From assembly GCA_963693085.1 (NCBI GenBank), contig OY856412.1:344713457-344777456 (forward strand): a DNA stretch of 64,000 bases, in the 5' to 3' direction. Below the pieces are notes generated by a model, which was not told the origin of the DNA, ran no database searches, and saw nothing but the letters and a program-made list of their open reading frames with translations. The stretch comes from Alisma plantago-aquatica (lineage: Eukaryota; Streptophyta; Magnoliopsida; Alismatales; Alismataceae). Below are positions 44,289 to 56,721 of the stretch, piece after piece. The translations under genes were made by a program, and so were the position numbers. Each line of letters opens with the position of its first letter. Within the stretch, counting starts at the first letter, position 1.

Positions 44289-46370
44289 TGTAGGAAAATC
44301 GGGCACATATATGGGCAGCGAAACAAAAACTTTAAATGCATGTTTCCCAAAACAACAAGATTACATCAACAATAATGCATATAGAAAGGAAAGGTTTGCA
44401 AGGTTAAACATGGTCCTAGAGAAAATCCCCTGACAATACCCTTGCAGTAGCATCATGATTCTTCTTCAGGTAGTAGCTCACTCCTTCAACAGCAACACTT
44501 GAACATTCATCTCCACTGGCCTCCTAGTACAACACCACAGATAGCAGTTGACAGTGTCCTTCTAGTGGCAGAAAACGACCTCCTGCCTCTAGAGTCGTCA
44601 ACACAGACCACTGATAACTCCACATTCCACTACCAGAGCCAACGGGGAGGAGTTATCCCTCTCGCATGTCAACCTACTAGAGTTGATATGCTCTCCTACA
44701 ATTGTCGCTCCCTTGGTATCCATCCCTTTATCGGGTAGGACTTGCTCGAGCTCTGTACTAGTTACCACAACCATAGATGACAATGTTACATAAAATATTA
44801 TGTTCACAGAAGCCCCCAATACCCCTCATTTATAGGAGAGGCTAGGGTCAGGGTTCCCAATCTGTACATGAGTTGAAAGGGTTGAATTCACAAATTGTTT
44901 AGAACTTTCATAAGGTGAAATGGTTAGTTCGCACACTCAACCGGTCGATTAGTGCACTAGTTGATCAGTTCACTAAGTGAACCAGTCGGTAAATGTAGTT
45001 TATTGTTCTATATCAAATTGGTAATCAGTCTTCGATTATTGTACAACATGATGTCATCACCTCCTTGATCTAATCGAATTGGCAATTGAACTGGGTGGTT
45101 CATCCCATGAATCCGTCGGTTGGGATATGTGAACTGGTTGGTTCACTATGTGAAGTAGTTGTCTCACTCCTTGGTTGTGCCATTCACTAGCCAATGTTTA
45201 TTCCAATTGACCTGCCACTCCAAGTGATCATTTCAACACTTGAACTAGTTGGTTCAGAGTCTTGTGAGTCAATTTTTAACCTCAATTGTTTAATTGAATA
45301 CCTAAACACTTTCATTAATCAAATTATATAACATTCATGACTATACTCCTTTAATCCAAGTGTATACTATTCGTGTGACCCTATAGGTCCAAAATTACAT
45401 TGGTAGTGAATGTTCATAACTAACTTACAACATCACAAGAAAATAGTGGCATTTAGAAACACATCTTTGCTACCCATGTAATTCAAAAAGTTGGAGAACA
45501 TCTCCAACCTACAGTTCGTGATTAGTGTTACTGTGATCATATAGTTCCTTTGTCACTAATATCCTAATTGAACTTGAATCATGGAATCATCATCCTCTCA
45601 AAGTTCAATCCATGATCCTTGAACTAGAGCAGACTGTCTAAAATGCACATGAGCACACATATCATATATTGAGTCACCTGAGTACGGCCATACATTTCTC
45701 AGTGTTGCTTATCAAGAGGCCTTGAATATCAATCTCCTGTAGGAGGGAAAAAATCCATCTACATCACTCACATTCATCCCCCATGTGTCATAGTGCACCC
45801 AATCATCACTGTTATGGCAACCCTTATTCAGGTTCACATTGGATATTATCAAAGTACATGAACGACATGTGATTAATGTAGTTACTTAAGGTCTAAGAAC
45901 CACAATCACCACCATAACTATGAGAGATGATTCTGACTACCATTCCATGGTCTCCATGTATCACACTCATGGTGGGTCTGTTTGATATATTGTTTTCTAA
46001 CATATACATGTGTGCTTGACTTGATATCACATGTCATAACTAATGAGATTTTGTGAATAGTCAACATACACTCTAGTCTTATGTATTATTGTTGTCGATT
46101 TTTCATCCACAATAATATCTGACTAGGGACATAACAAGAATGTATGTTCCATTAACATTTGTATGATATCATTGTTCAAGTCACGTAATTGAAGACATAC
46201 GTCATCGAGTACCATCATTCTTTAGACAACTACTATGTTTGTGTCATCATCTCATGCTGAGGCATACATGATAAAAAAAATTACCTTTCTTACTATCAAA
46301 TCATGTATTTTAATTCCTCATTCTAATCACCATATGATTATCTCTTTACACATACATACACATAAACTCC
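44289..46370 (-). repeat. Second, diverged LTR-like block related to 758-2999
   Basis: The order of shared phrases follows block 1: CTTTATCGGGTAG near 44730 (TTATCGGGTAGCACTTGCTCG in block 1), the TATA-like region near 44830, a CCGGTCGATT/CAGTCGGT motif cluster at 44935-45250, GTGTGACCCTA...GGTCCA near 45374, and CCTTTGTCACTAATATCC near 45547. The left edge is TGTAGG at 44289; the right edge is estimated. No primer-binding site lies on its left, so it may be a solo LTR or a 3' LTR. No coding content. Confidence 0.55.
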
Positions 46371-48439
46371 CACTTAGAGCCAATCACCCACGAATCTGAT
46401 TCCAAGTTATCGTAACATGTCCATCATGTTTCTGTGGCACAAGCACTTTTACAACGGGTATAGCAATGTTTTCTTCAAGTCGGTATTCTGCAAGTTTCAC
46501 ATCTCTTTGTCGTGTGACTTTTCACATAATATGGAAGTGTCATAGTATGTTATCTGAGATTACCAACCTAACCAGTACCTCCATTATTGTCACCTATATT
46601 TCTAGTGTGTCATCAATGGTTGGAACCTCCGACAAGTTTATCTATATGAACTTCTAGATTCATACAATATCCTATGTTGTTCTCATAACATAGAGACACT
46701 TAGATTCTTTTGTACATTTAAACGACTATCATTAGCTCAGATATCCTCTCATCATGTCCAATAATACGAGATAAAACAATAAGTACATATCATTGCATTC
46801 AAGATAGATGCAATTGTTAAATCATGCATCTCGTGAGACAAACCAATCGACTGGAGGACCATGGAGGACACAAGATAAGAGGATGAACCGATTGACTCTT
46901 CTTGGAAATGCTATCTCATAATTATGTGCATGATGTATATACATATTTAGTATCTCATCACTTGTCCAACATGTGATAGATAGTGGTGAGGAATGTTACT
47001 TAACCACTCCTTAAAACACTCCCAAGCCTTCTATAAAGGTGATCCACCAGACTACTTGAATATATGAATTTGATTAAAAATATCCAACATCTTTCCAGGT
47101 AGAAATAATTTCTTCAAACTTTATGTTGATAGTGTACCACATGGTTTTGAACCTTTTCTAAGACCTTGAATCTACCACTTCACTCTATCTTGGGTGAGAA
47201 TGTGAAAAGGAAAATTTGTATGTATCCCTTGTCATGCCATGAATGTTAACCAATATAAAAATTCTCTATATAGTTTGTGAGATGGAGGCTAGGATTTGCG
47301 TTGGAGAGACCTCAAAATTTGTTTCAATGCGCTATCATAATAAAATTTTACACTAAATGAATGTCATTATTTTCTACTGTGGGTCACATAATTTACGAAT
47401 ACGAAGCTTTTTACAGCTAAGATATGGTGTGGTATTCAATAATACTCTCTCCTATTTTGTTGAAGTTATTTGGAATTTTAGCCACAGTTCCCATGTCTGA
47501 AGATCTTGTCTCCTTCATTTTATTTCACTATCACAATGAGAGACTCCTGCTTCAGGAATATCTCAAAATCCATCAAGCAAATGATGTTTGACCTTATTTC
47601 AACCATGAACCTATCATGTACAAATGAAAGAAACATTTATCTACAAAAAAGAAACACAACTAAACTAATAAGATTACACCAAGAAATTTTCAAAATTACT
47701 TTTTATAAACATATAAACATCCAAGATACACATAAGAGAAATAGACTACACGTCATTGGCACCAAACATTGGATCATAGAAGCATGATAGTTCAATTTTA
47801 GTATTTTCCAAAACATACACATTGTCATCAATAAAAGCACGAGTCAGAGTTCAGTAGCTTATAGTTTGAACCCCTATCATTCTATGCAGTTCTAGCATTG
47901 ATCTTAGTTAGACTTCACAAAAGTTGGATTAATATGAAAATTGGACTTTATTGATGGTTGAGTTGACTTACATTACAGAAAGGAATTTCTATATCATAAA
48001 GTAATCAATAAGGTGAGACATGGATAAGTAGAAAAACATGACATAAATTGTAGCATGTAATGATATGAAATAACTATAAATTCATATTATAAATTCTAAA
48101 ATATATGAACATTAACTTTTTGAATCCATATATGGTTAGTTATATCTCTTAATTAAAATGCAATTAAGTTGATAAATGACTTTCATCTGTAAGAAACCAT
48201 AACTAGTAATGCATCTCAATGCTACAATCATAATGCATAATTCTTTGATACTCTTGTGCAAAGAGGTATTCTAACATCTACTCATAAATCAATGAATTCA
48301 CATATTTATTATCCATAATAAACCATACAACAAGTAGCAGAGAGATTAAGTTCAAAATAGTCAAGCATTACATAAATTATAATAGAAAACATTCAATTGA
48401 ACTTATGAGAAAACAAGAATTTAATATAAAATCAAAATC
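46371..48439. other. Non-coding, AT-rich stretch
   Basis: Nothing recognisable. The longest frame (93 codons at 47506) has no domain and typical non-coding composition. Confidence 0.5.
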
Positions 48440-49575
48440 CAAATGATATGGTATACAAACACAATTATTTATCTCGTAAAAATAAAGTGCATAAGCATAA
48501 CTGTGCTGGTAATAATTGTTCTACCATTAGATAATACAAATACGAGATTAACAAGTGGAATAATAATGAAAGAGAGAAAAAAGCATAGAAAGCAAATGAT
48601 TATTACTAGGCTCCTCACAACGTGTAGACATGTGCTTTATCCATGGTCCACAACTACTTATCTTCTTCATAAATCTCCTCTAGAATCCTCCATTCCTTCC
48701 CTTTCCTTATCGAGATAAGGGATGGTAAATCATTCTACATACAAATTCACATGAGAGTGAAACAAATGGAAAGAATCTTGTTGTAGCAGGTCAAGGAATT
48801 TCTTTTTTGTTTTAAGTAATATTAAAACATAACATAAGATATAAATGTCATGGGTTTTTCTTTATATGCACCACATTTAAGTTTGAAAAATAAATATTTG
48901 ACTCAACATGTAGGTTGATAGACATACAATGTTGTAATACATGCCCATTAGTTTTTCTTTAGGATGACATGTCCTTTCGATGACATGACATTTCATTATC
49001 TACTACAATTTGAAGACATAAAATGCTATGGTATTGAAATAAAATTGGTTATCACGTAAAAATGAAGTGCACACGCATAGTTGTGTTGGTAATAATTGAT
49101 ATACCATTAGATAGTACAAATATGAGATTATCAAGCGGAAAAATAATGAATGAAAGCAAAAAACATAGAAAGGACATGATTATTACTAGGCTCATGACAA
49201 CGTGCATACATGTGATTTATCTATGGTCCACAACTACTTATCTTCTTCCTTAATGTTTTATAGTATCCTCCCTTCCTTCCCTTTCCTTTTAGACAAGGGT
49301 TGGTACATCATTCTCCATCCAAATTCATACAAGTGAGAATGAAACAAATGGAAAAAATCTTATTATTGTAGTGGGTCAAGGTATTTATTTTTTAATTCAA
49401 GTAATACTACAACATGACATAACATATAACTGACATGTTTTTTACTTTATATGCATCACATTCAAGTTTGAAAAATAAATATTTGACACAACATGTAGCC
49501 TGATAGTAATACAATGTTGTAATACATGCCCATTGGTTATTCTTTGGGATGACATGTCCTTCTGAAGATATGGAA
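48440..49575. repeat. Diverged tandem duplication, period about 578 bp
   Basis: 48440-48990 and 49019-49575 share long matching stretches in the same order, for example GATTATTACTAGGCTC, GTCCACAACTACTTATCTTC, GAAAAATAAATATTTGAC and ATACAATGTTGTAATACATG. Divergence is visible throughout. There is no coding signal beyond short frames that the duplication itself creates twice (48443 and 49062). Confidence 0.9.
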
Positions 49576-51189
49576 ATTTATTATCTACATCAACTTGAAG
49601 TCCTAACATGCTACACATCATGTTTCTTTTTAGCAGAGTTTCTACTAGATAAATGTAGAAGTTATGACTGAGGACACATTATCTTACATTGGCAACATGA
49701 TGCATCACTGACACTTACAATTCACATAACAAAGCTTTGATCTTGCGTTAGAACACATTAGGATTTCTATTGATCTACTCACGTGTGATACACTATGCCT
49801 TTGTAAACCACACTACATAGTTCAATAATTAATCTTTGAACTTTGTTTTCTTAATTTTATCACTGCCAACTTGGACACATGCATAGGACTTGTGTCCATA
49901 TCATATTCAATCATTTGTATGTGCATAAAAAACTTCATATATAGTTCAAACTGAACTGAACACGTAATTCAAGCTATGACCCACATAAAACTGACAATAC
50001 AACAATATAAATACATAAAAATAGGCGTGCATATATAGTTTTAAACAACTTATCAACAATGTATGTGACGATTAGAATAGAACACAATATACATTACTAG
50101 GAGAAGAGGTCACTACTATGAGAAAAATACAATAAAGAGATGTTTTGAAAATGCAATCTAGAAAACTTAGATAATGTTAAGCCCAATAAAGAGAAAAATA
50201 CAATGCACACATATTATGTTTTAAAGCCTAGATGTTACATAATATTCACTATGACTTATTCTTATGAAAAAACAGAAATTTCAGTTTTACATGGTGAGTT
50301 GTCTACAAAGAAATTGATTCAATTTCAAACACGATGAGTTATCTTCAAAGAATTTAATTCAAGTCCAATGAGAATTATAAATTTTCTACTCTATGAGATT
50401 TTCAACCAAAGAAGGACCAAGATAATCACAAACTCTATGTCACTTACAATTTTTGAAATAGTGTCATGTTGGATTGGTGTTTTATCACTTCAGGGCATAC
50501 AAAAGCATTTTATCCTTCCATCGATATACACAGTAAAATTACAATTACCCAAAATATGATTATCATTTGTTTTAGTAAATATATATGATTAACTATATGT
50601 CAAGTACAACGGTTCATATTTTATAGTGTTAATACAATGACATTAGGTCAATTTGTCTCATTTATTTATTTTTAAATTCAAATTAGTTTATAGAGAAATA
50701 TAGGAGGGGTCAAAAATTCCCAAAATTTTGACTAGATTAGGAGTTCCATCCAAAAATGAATTGGCAATGAGAATATTATCCTTGCGGTGTATATATTGGT
50801 GCACATTTCCATATGTCAACCAAATTACAATAAAATACTCAGCAATGAACTTAACACGGAGTTATTGATTAGTTCTTGCGCATAAATTTAGGAAAAGATG
50901 TGAGGAAAAGAAATCTCAATATCCTCTTATTTTATTAATGTGTGTCTGGAAATTATGGGATGAAAATGTGAAAGGTAACATATCTCTTTCCTCCTCCATA
51001 TATTAAGGAAAATGGAGGAAAGAAGACGGAGTAAGATTCCATCACAAAGATATATAAAATTAGGATAAACACTAGCTTCTTATTGCATCCATGAAATAGT
51101 TTTATATAGGATATTGTTATGTTGGAGATGTATGTATTCTTTTATAAATCAAAAGGAAAATATAGAAGTTTAATTATAATGAAAAAGAA
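49576..51189. other. Non-coding, AT-rich stretch
   Basis: No gene or known element is recognised. Confidence 0.5.
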
Positions 51190-53935
51190 GGCATACTGGC
51201 AACAAGTGTGGTATCAGCCCCTTTTGAATGGCAAATCCTATCCTCCAAAGCACTAAATCCATAGATTTGGGAGTCATGACATTTATGTGCACAACATTTT
51301 ACACCCTCTTGAGAAGATCCACTACCTATGTTGCTTTTAAATGAAAAGTATCAAAGCCAAAATATATGAAAACATGTTGATTGTCTATACACTCTTTCTC
51401 ATGCTTAACCACTTTGGATAAGGTAGCTTTTAGTGTAACCTATCCCAAAGTATAATCTCCACCAATGGAGCTCACCAATGGGAAAACTCCTGTTAGATTC
51501 ACACATACTTGCTTCCCTCCAACCCTACCAAAAATCAAGGCAATTGTTGGCTAAAGAGTCGGTCCCCCTCCTATGGGTTAATTGAAAATTTCATTGGTGC
51601 TTCTTTCTTAGTAGGAGTCACCTCATGCCTAAGTATGTCTTAAAAAACATCGCTAAGAAGATAATGCATGTACTTGAAACTGAATAGTTCCTTACGATGA
51701 ACCACATGCTCCCCAAAAGTGTCTAAGAATGCCTTGCGATAAAAAGGACATACCTCATTGGCTAGAAATAGGTAAATCATAAGATGACATCTAAGAATAG
51801 CACGATACTCTACTGGAAAAATATGCAGTCCAAGACCGTTAATATGTGTAGCTAAAAGAAAATCTTAAGCATGATTAGCTTTAGAACATCCAAAAAAAAT
51901 TCTACCAAAGGGTCATGTCAAACTTAATATCCATATCCTTTCTATTTCTGATAAAAAGGGCACTTGCCAAAGCATATTGGGCTTTAGAGGGATGGTATCC
52001 TTTCTACTAAAATAGGTAAGATAAATATATAGGATCGTGACATGGAAACAATCCAAAGAATAGTTGAAATCACATTACATACATCTATTCCATTGCCTCA
52101 AAAAAAATGATCTTGGAGCACCAAAGATTGAGCCCTAGAGGCCAAAAAAGTGTATGAAGATGCTTTTGTTCCAGAATACATTCCATGACCACATAATCTA
52201 ATAGGTAGTGATGCCACTCACCATTGATGGTCCCAAAGAAAGGTCCTTCACATACCACAATATCTTAATAGATTATGGTAGCAATATGTCAAATCATGTT
52301 GGGCCTCCTCCATGTGAATAGGTTGGCTCGTCCATAAGACAAATATTAACTTATAAATACCCATACAAGATTGAAGTAAGAGAACCTCACTTTGTGGATC
52401 ATGTAAATGTGGTAGAATATGTGTCAAGTCAATGACCTTGGACTCCCTCCTCATGGACAGCTCCTTAATAAATGTTTTGTCCTTGCTAACTGATCCTCCA
52501 AGTAACTTCACTCTTGATGATGGCCTCCCAATGTCAATGGTAAACAAACCCTTATCAATATTTCTACCTTCACAAGTAAGTCAATAAAGATCTATTTTAT
52601 GTATATTTAAATCATGACCCAATGTTGTACACATGTGTTGAATGAAGTCAAGAACCTTGGACACCTCCATTTTGTCCCTGATGACAGTCCCATCGTCAAG
52701 ATACCAAGCATGAAGAAGAAGTTGGCAGTTGTCTCAAATCTAATGAATAAGTGGATGTAGTATAAGGGAAAAAAAGGGGTCCCAAGGGATCACTATAATG
52801 CAATCCACTTGCTCACAAGATATAGTTGACTGCAACATACAACCTAGCTACTTGTGCATACTAAAACTCCACCCACAAAGATATATATGGTCACCTCAAA
52901 CTCAACTCATGGGGTAACATTCATCTATCCGCCAAGTTAAAAGTATTTGTTAAATCATCTATAATCACAGATAGGGACCCATCTTTATCTATATCATTTA
53001 TTCTATTGACAATGTGCAAAATTTCCTATGCCCCATCATATACACCAACTATAATATGAAAATGTTGAGATACATAGTCATTTCTTTATCCACTCATATA
53101 ATGGAAACTTCGGGCACAAGACGCCTCTAAATCATCCCAACTTCTATGAGAAGTATCATGTTGTTAGACTTAAATAGAGACATAAGAGCAGAAGCTACAA
53201 ACTCTGCCAAACTCATTGGACACCACTTCCCCAATCATAAGTTAACCAATAGAGTGATGACATGTAAGAGATCTATGGAGATGACAAACCCTGATCCACA
53301 AAGAGAGTCTAAGATGTGATGGGTGCACAATCCATTCCTGCCACACGAAGTCCTTTTAGGAAAGTATTTGATGCACCAAAGAATAGTATCAACATTTGCT
53401 ACGAGGGGGGCTTCTGAAAAAAATACATCTGGCATGCATGGAGGTGGCTTGTACATGTGTTTATCCTCCAAAATCATTTTGATATCATTATTATATGGAG
53501 CAAAGCGTAAGGATCACAACACTTTCACAATTGTTGTAAAGTGGCCAGCCACAACCTTTTAAAGGCAATACCTAATGTTAGGGTTCTCGTTTGTGTCCTC
53601 CTCTATAAATTTATCTCGATCATGATCCATTGCCTTAGGTGTAAAAGAATTTTTCTATATTGCCCACTAACTTGGCAATATTGTTTGTTTCATCTCACAT
53701 AGTAAGATAACTCAAAATATGACATTGTTGCGATGATTTTCTATTACCAGATCTCTTTTTTTTATGTTATTGGGCCTGGACACCTGTAGCGTACAACATG
53801 AAAGAATCAACAATCTCACACAAATGGCTATGGAACCTGGATCAACAACTGCTTTGTAAGGTATTGTCTTCAGCACCTGAGAGAATGCAAGATGACAACT
53901 ATGAGGGATGATTTTTACATTTGTTATAGGCACTC
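51190..53935 (-). pseudogene. Decayed plant reverse transcriptase-like gene, near full length
   Basis: On the minus strand, fragments in shifting frames follow the order of a non-LTR-type reverse transcriptase protein found widely in plant genomes. The N-terminal part is at 53712-53933 (IPHSCHLAFSQVLKTIPYKA). Next comes a fingers region (FPKRTSCGRNGLCTHHILDSLCG, about 53340-53400), a DPLGPLFF-like turn (about 52780), the catalytic YLDDG motif (52690-52711), then RPSSRVKLLGGSVSKD and DPQSEVLLLQSCMG (52248-52547). The C-terminal IGFAIQKGL is near 51200. Numerous frameshifts and stops mean it is dead. Length, about 2.7 kb, matches an almost complete gene. I see no target duplication or poly(A) tail that would define the insertion. 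Confidence 0.75.
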
Positions 53936-54711
53936 ACAAACCACAATCAAGAAGCATAACATGGAGAACCAACCCCTTTGTGGTAATAGAAAACTCAAGA
54001 CCCTTTGGGTGGGGCTTTAGATTCCAATAATATGTCCTTGAATCTCTCTTGTATCACCAACAATCTGTACGAGGCCATCATCATGATGACATGCATGACT
54101 TAGACCATGTATGCACATGCACCTTCCATACATCTATTGAACAATGACCCTCAAGGTATCCTCCATTGTAAGAAATAAATGATAATCATTCGACATGGCG
54201 TCCTGTAACTCTATATTACACTCGTCATGAGGCGCAAACTCTTAAGATGAGAGACCATATGTGTGAAACCTTTGCTACATTCCCTATTGTCTGGGGAATA
54301 ATGAAAATGGTGGATTTTATTCCAATATAAAAGCAAATAAACAAATGTTGTACTCAGTTGTATAGATTTCCATATATCTTTGGAGATTTTTTCCCAATGA
54401 CTCTGATTTCGTTTACATGTAGATAAAACAAGTTATCCAAACATAAAAGTAGGAGGCTTGCATTTATAAGTAAACATCTAACATAAACTAATTCATTATT
54501 GAATGTCGTGTAGCCTAAACAAGTAAGGAGTGACATTATTGAAACATTTACTTCCCACAAAAGGGGAAAGTGAATAGTTTTTTTTTCATCCCACGAGAAC
54601 TTATTATTCATCCTTCTCTCATGTTGCAGGCAAAGCTACATATTCCAGTTCTTCCATTACAATCTCCCTCTCTTCCCCATATGTCTTAGAGAATTGAGTT
54701 GGACATTGATT
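53936..54711. other. Non-coding stretch between RT pseudogene and LINE tail
   Basis: No gene is recognised. It may include the 5' part of the RT pseudogene and the 3' untranslated tail of the LINE. A T run at 54578-54587 on the plus strand could be a decayed minus-strand poly(A). Confidence 0.4.
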
Positions 54712-54938
54712 CCATTCCATCTTCTACACAACATTCATGGATCCCCATTTGGCAATGCTATCTACAAGCACATTTCTTTGCCTCTTATTGTACCCGACCT
54801 TGATGTTCCTCTTGATGCAGCTCAGTTTCTGGAAATTGTTGATGAGGCTCAAATGTCTATTTGGACATTCCTCCTCCTCGTGAATAAGTGTCACTGTCAT
54901 CTTGATGTCCGTCTCCACCCATATGGTTCGAGGATGAT
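54712..54938 (-). pseudogene. LINE ORF2 C-terminus: second half of RNase H domain
   Basis: Reading leftward from the Copia insertion, the frame encodes HHPRTIWVETDIKMTV, then SLINNFQKL and YNKRQRNVLVDSIAKWG before a stop near 54700. This fits the end of the RNase H (RVT_3) domain at the C-terminus of plant L1-type LINEs, including the E-D ('ETD') catalytic region and the R-x-x-N-x-x-x-D near the end. It continues the frame at 63346-64000 once the Copia element and one copy of GCAAG are removed. Confidence 0.8.
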
Positions 54939-54943
54939 GCAAG
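54939..54943. repeat. Target site duplication GCAAG (left) of Copia copy 2
   Basis: GCAAG is present at 54939-54943 and again at 63341-63345. Confidence 0.97.
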
Positions 54944-55673
54944 TGAAAACCTCTAGAGGGGGGGTGAATAGAGTTTTATAATGATTTTAAAGTAATTTAA
55001 ACTCAAACAACCAAAGTAAAGATTAAGAAGAGGAACACAGGTGTTTAGAGTGGTTCCACCTTAGCAAATACTAAGGAGTCAGTCCACTACCCGGTTGCTT
55101 ACCCAACCGGGATTTTTGAAAGTACTGAATTTTATTACCTCTCAAGGATGTTACATAAAATTTACAATACTTTCTAAACACCCTTTGGACAGCCTTCACC
55201 TTGAAGTAGTCTTGCCAACCTCGAAGCAGCCTTCCTTGAAGTAACTTCAAGCTCCCCCTTGAAGTAGCCTTCCTCCCGAAGTAGCTTCCCGTCAAGACAG
55301 CCTTCTGAAGTAGTCCAAAGTCTTCCTCTTCACCACGAAGAGCTTCACCCTCTCCAATCCGCAGCCTCCTACCTGGAGTAGCAAGGAGAGTACAAGTAAT
55401 ACAAGGAACAAGAAAGGAATAAAAGAAAATACAACTTATCCTTGTAGCTCAAGGCTTGATTTCCCTAGATCAAGCGTTTGGATTTTCCTAGCCAATATGA
55501 TGGACTTGTGATTGCTAGGGTTAGGAAAATCTAGCCTATAGGACGAGCTTGAGTTAAGGAAAAATGGCCAATTGATCACAAAGCTCAGTTCACACAGATT
55601 GCACAAGAGGGCTCAAGTATTTTCTCAAGTATATCAAGTATAAGAAGTGAATTCTAGTGTCCTATGGCTTGTC

Positions 55674-55683
55674 CTATTTATAG
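55674..55683 (-). promoter_or_regulatory. TATA box in 3' LTR of Copia copy 2
   Basis: CTATAAATAG on the minus strand. The same position in the 5' LTR is 62684-62693, which would drive the element. Confidence 0.7.
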
Positions 55684-55818
55684 GAATGGCCTAAGTATGC
55701 TTAAGGACGTTCTAGACAACTTCTAGGGGTTTCTAAGTGCTTAACTAGCCGTTAGGTACAAAGTTGTTGCTTTAACAACGACTAATTACTTTACTCTGCA
55801 GTTTTTGTCAGAGATCGT

Positions 55819-56010
55819 CTCGGTCGAGGAATGGTCGACCGAGACACCTACTCGGTCGAAGTTTTGTCGACCGACAGGCTCTCTGGATTAACGTTCATTT
55901 GCAACTGCCAACTAACTTGTCAGTTGTGTCTAACGGCTACATTGGATCTTTCTCGGTCGAGGAGTTTGTCGACCGAGAGTGTCTCGGTCGAGGAGTTGGT
56001 CGACCGAGAT
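55819..56010. repeat. Four inverted-repeat pairs in the 3' LTR of Copia copy 2
   Basis: Pairs of TCTCGGTCGA and TCGACCGAGA with 6-8 bp gaps, in the same number and order as in copy 1. The same cluster occurs at about 62829-63020 in the 5' LTR, where one pair has a C-to-T type change. Confidence 0.9.
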
Positions 56011-56330
56011 AGATCCTGTTTTAAGATTTCAAGTTAGGCATTAATTATGTGTGTGAGTGTGCATAGGTGTTCCTATTGAATGGATGACTAAGGTGTTTAG
56101 CTAGGGAAAATCCAATGCTTGATTTACATGCGATTCTAAGTACTTGTACATTATATTTCTGTACAAGTTTTTACAATGATTACATTTGCATGAAAATATA
56201 AATACTTCTTGTTGAATTTCCCTTATAGTTTTGTCATCCTGCACACTCAAGTAGCTCGTCAGATAAATAGGAATGAAATGTTTGTCATAATCAAAACAAA
56301 GGGATTTTATAGATGTCCATTTAGCCAACA

Positions 56331-56650
56331 ATCTCCCCCTTTTTGAAGATGACAAACATTTCCAAAATATAAATAAATGAAATATAAAACATATAAATGT
56401 CATACCTTTAGATTGCCATTTGTAACTTTTCCTCTTGTTTATAAAATGTGTGCTAATTATTCCCAATGAATTATGGAACAAGAAATCCAATTCATATGGG
56501 AATATAGCAATTTTCAATGTAAAGCCAAGAGTATATTTATGAAACTCATTGATTGAATCTATCATAAATACTAAGTTATAGGTGTATATATCTCTCCCCC
56601 TTTGTCATTTCAAAAAGATAACCATTTTAATAAAAGCTCCCCCTTAATTA
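56331..56650 (-). other. Polypurine tracts and 3' untranslated part of Copia copy 2
   Basis: On the minus strand AAAAAGGGGGAGAT abuts the 3' LTR (56331-56344). Further runs AAAGGGGGAGA (about 56593-56605) and AAGGGGGAGC (about 56637-56647) lie upstream, as in copy 1. Confidence 0.85.
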
Positions 56651-56721
56651 GATATCCCATCAAATCCAAAAAAAATGTCCATTGATAAGCCAAAATGATA
56701 CAATGTAAACAAGTATTCGTG

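Larger units (their letters stand above)
54944..56330 (-). repeat. 3' LTR of Copia copy 2
   Basis: On the plus strand it runs TGAAAACCTC to TAGCCAACA. The inverted-repeat cluster is at about 55819-56010 and the TATA box (minus strand) at 55674-55683. The polypurine tract lies outside its right edge. Confidence 0.97.
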
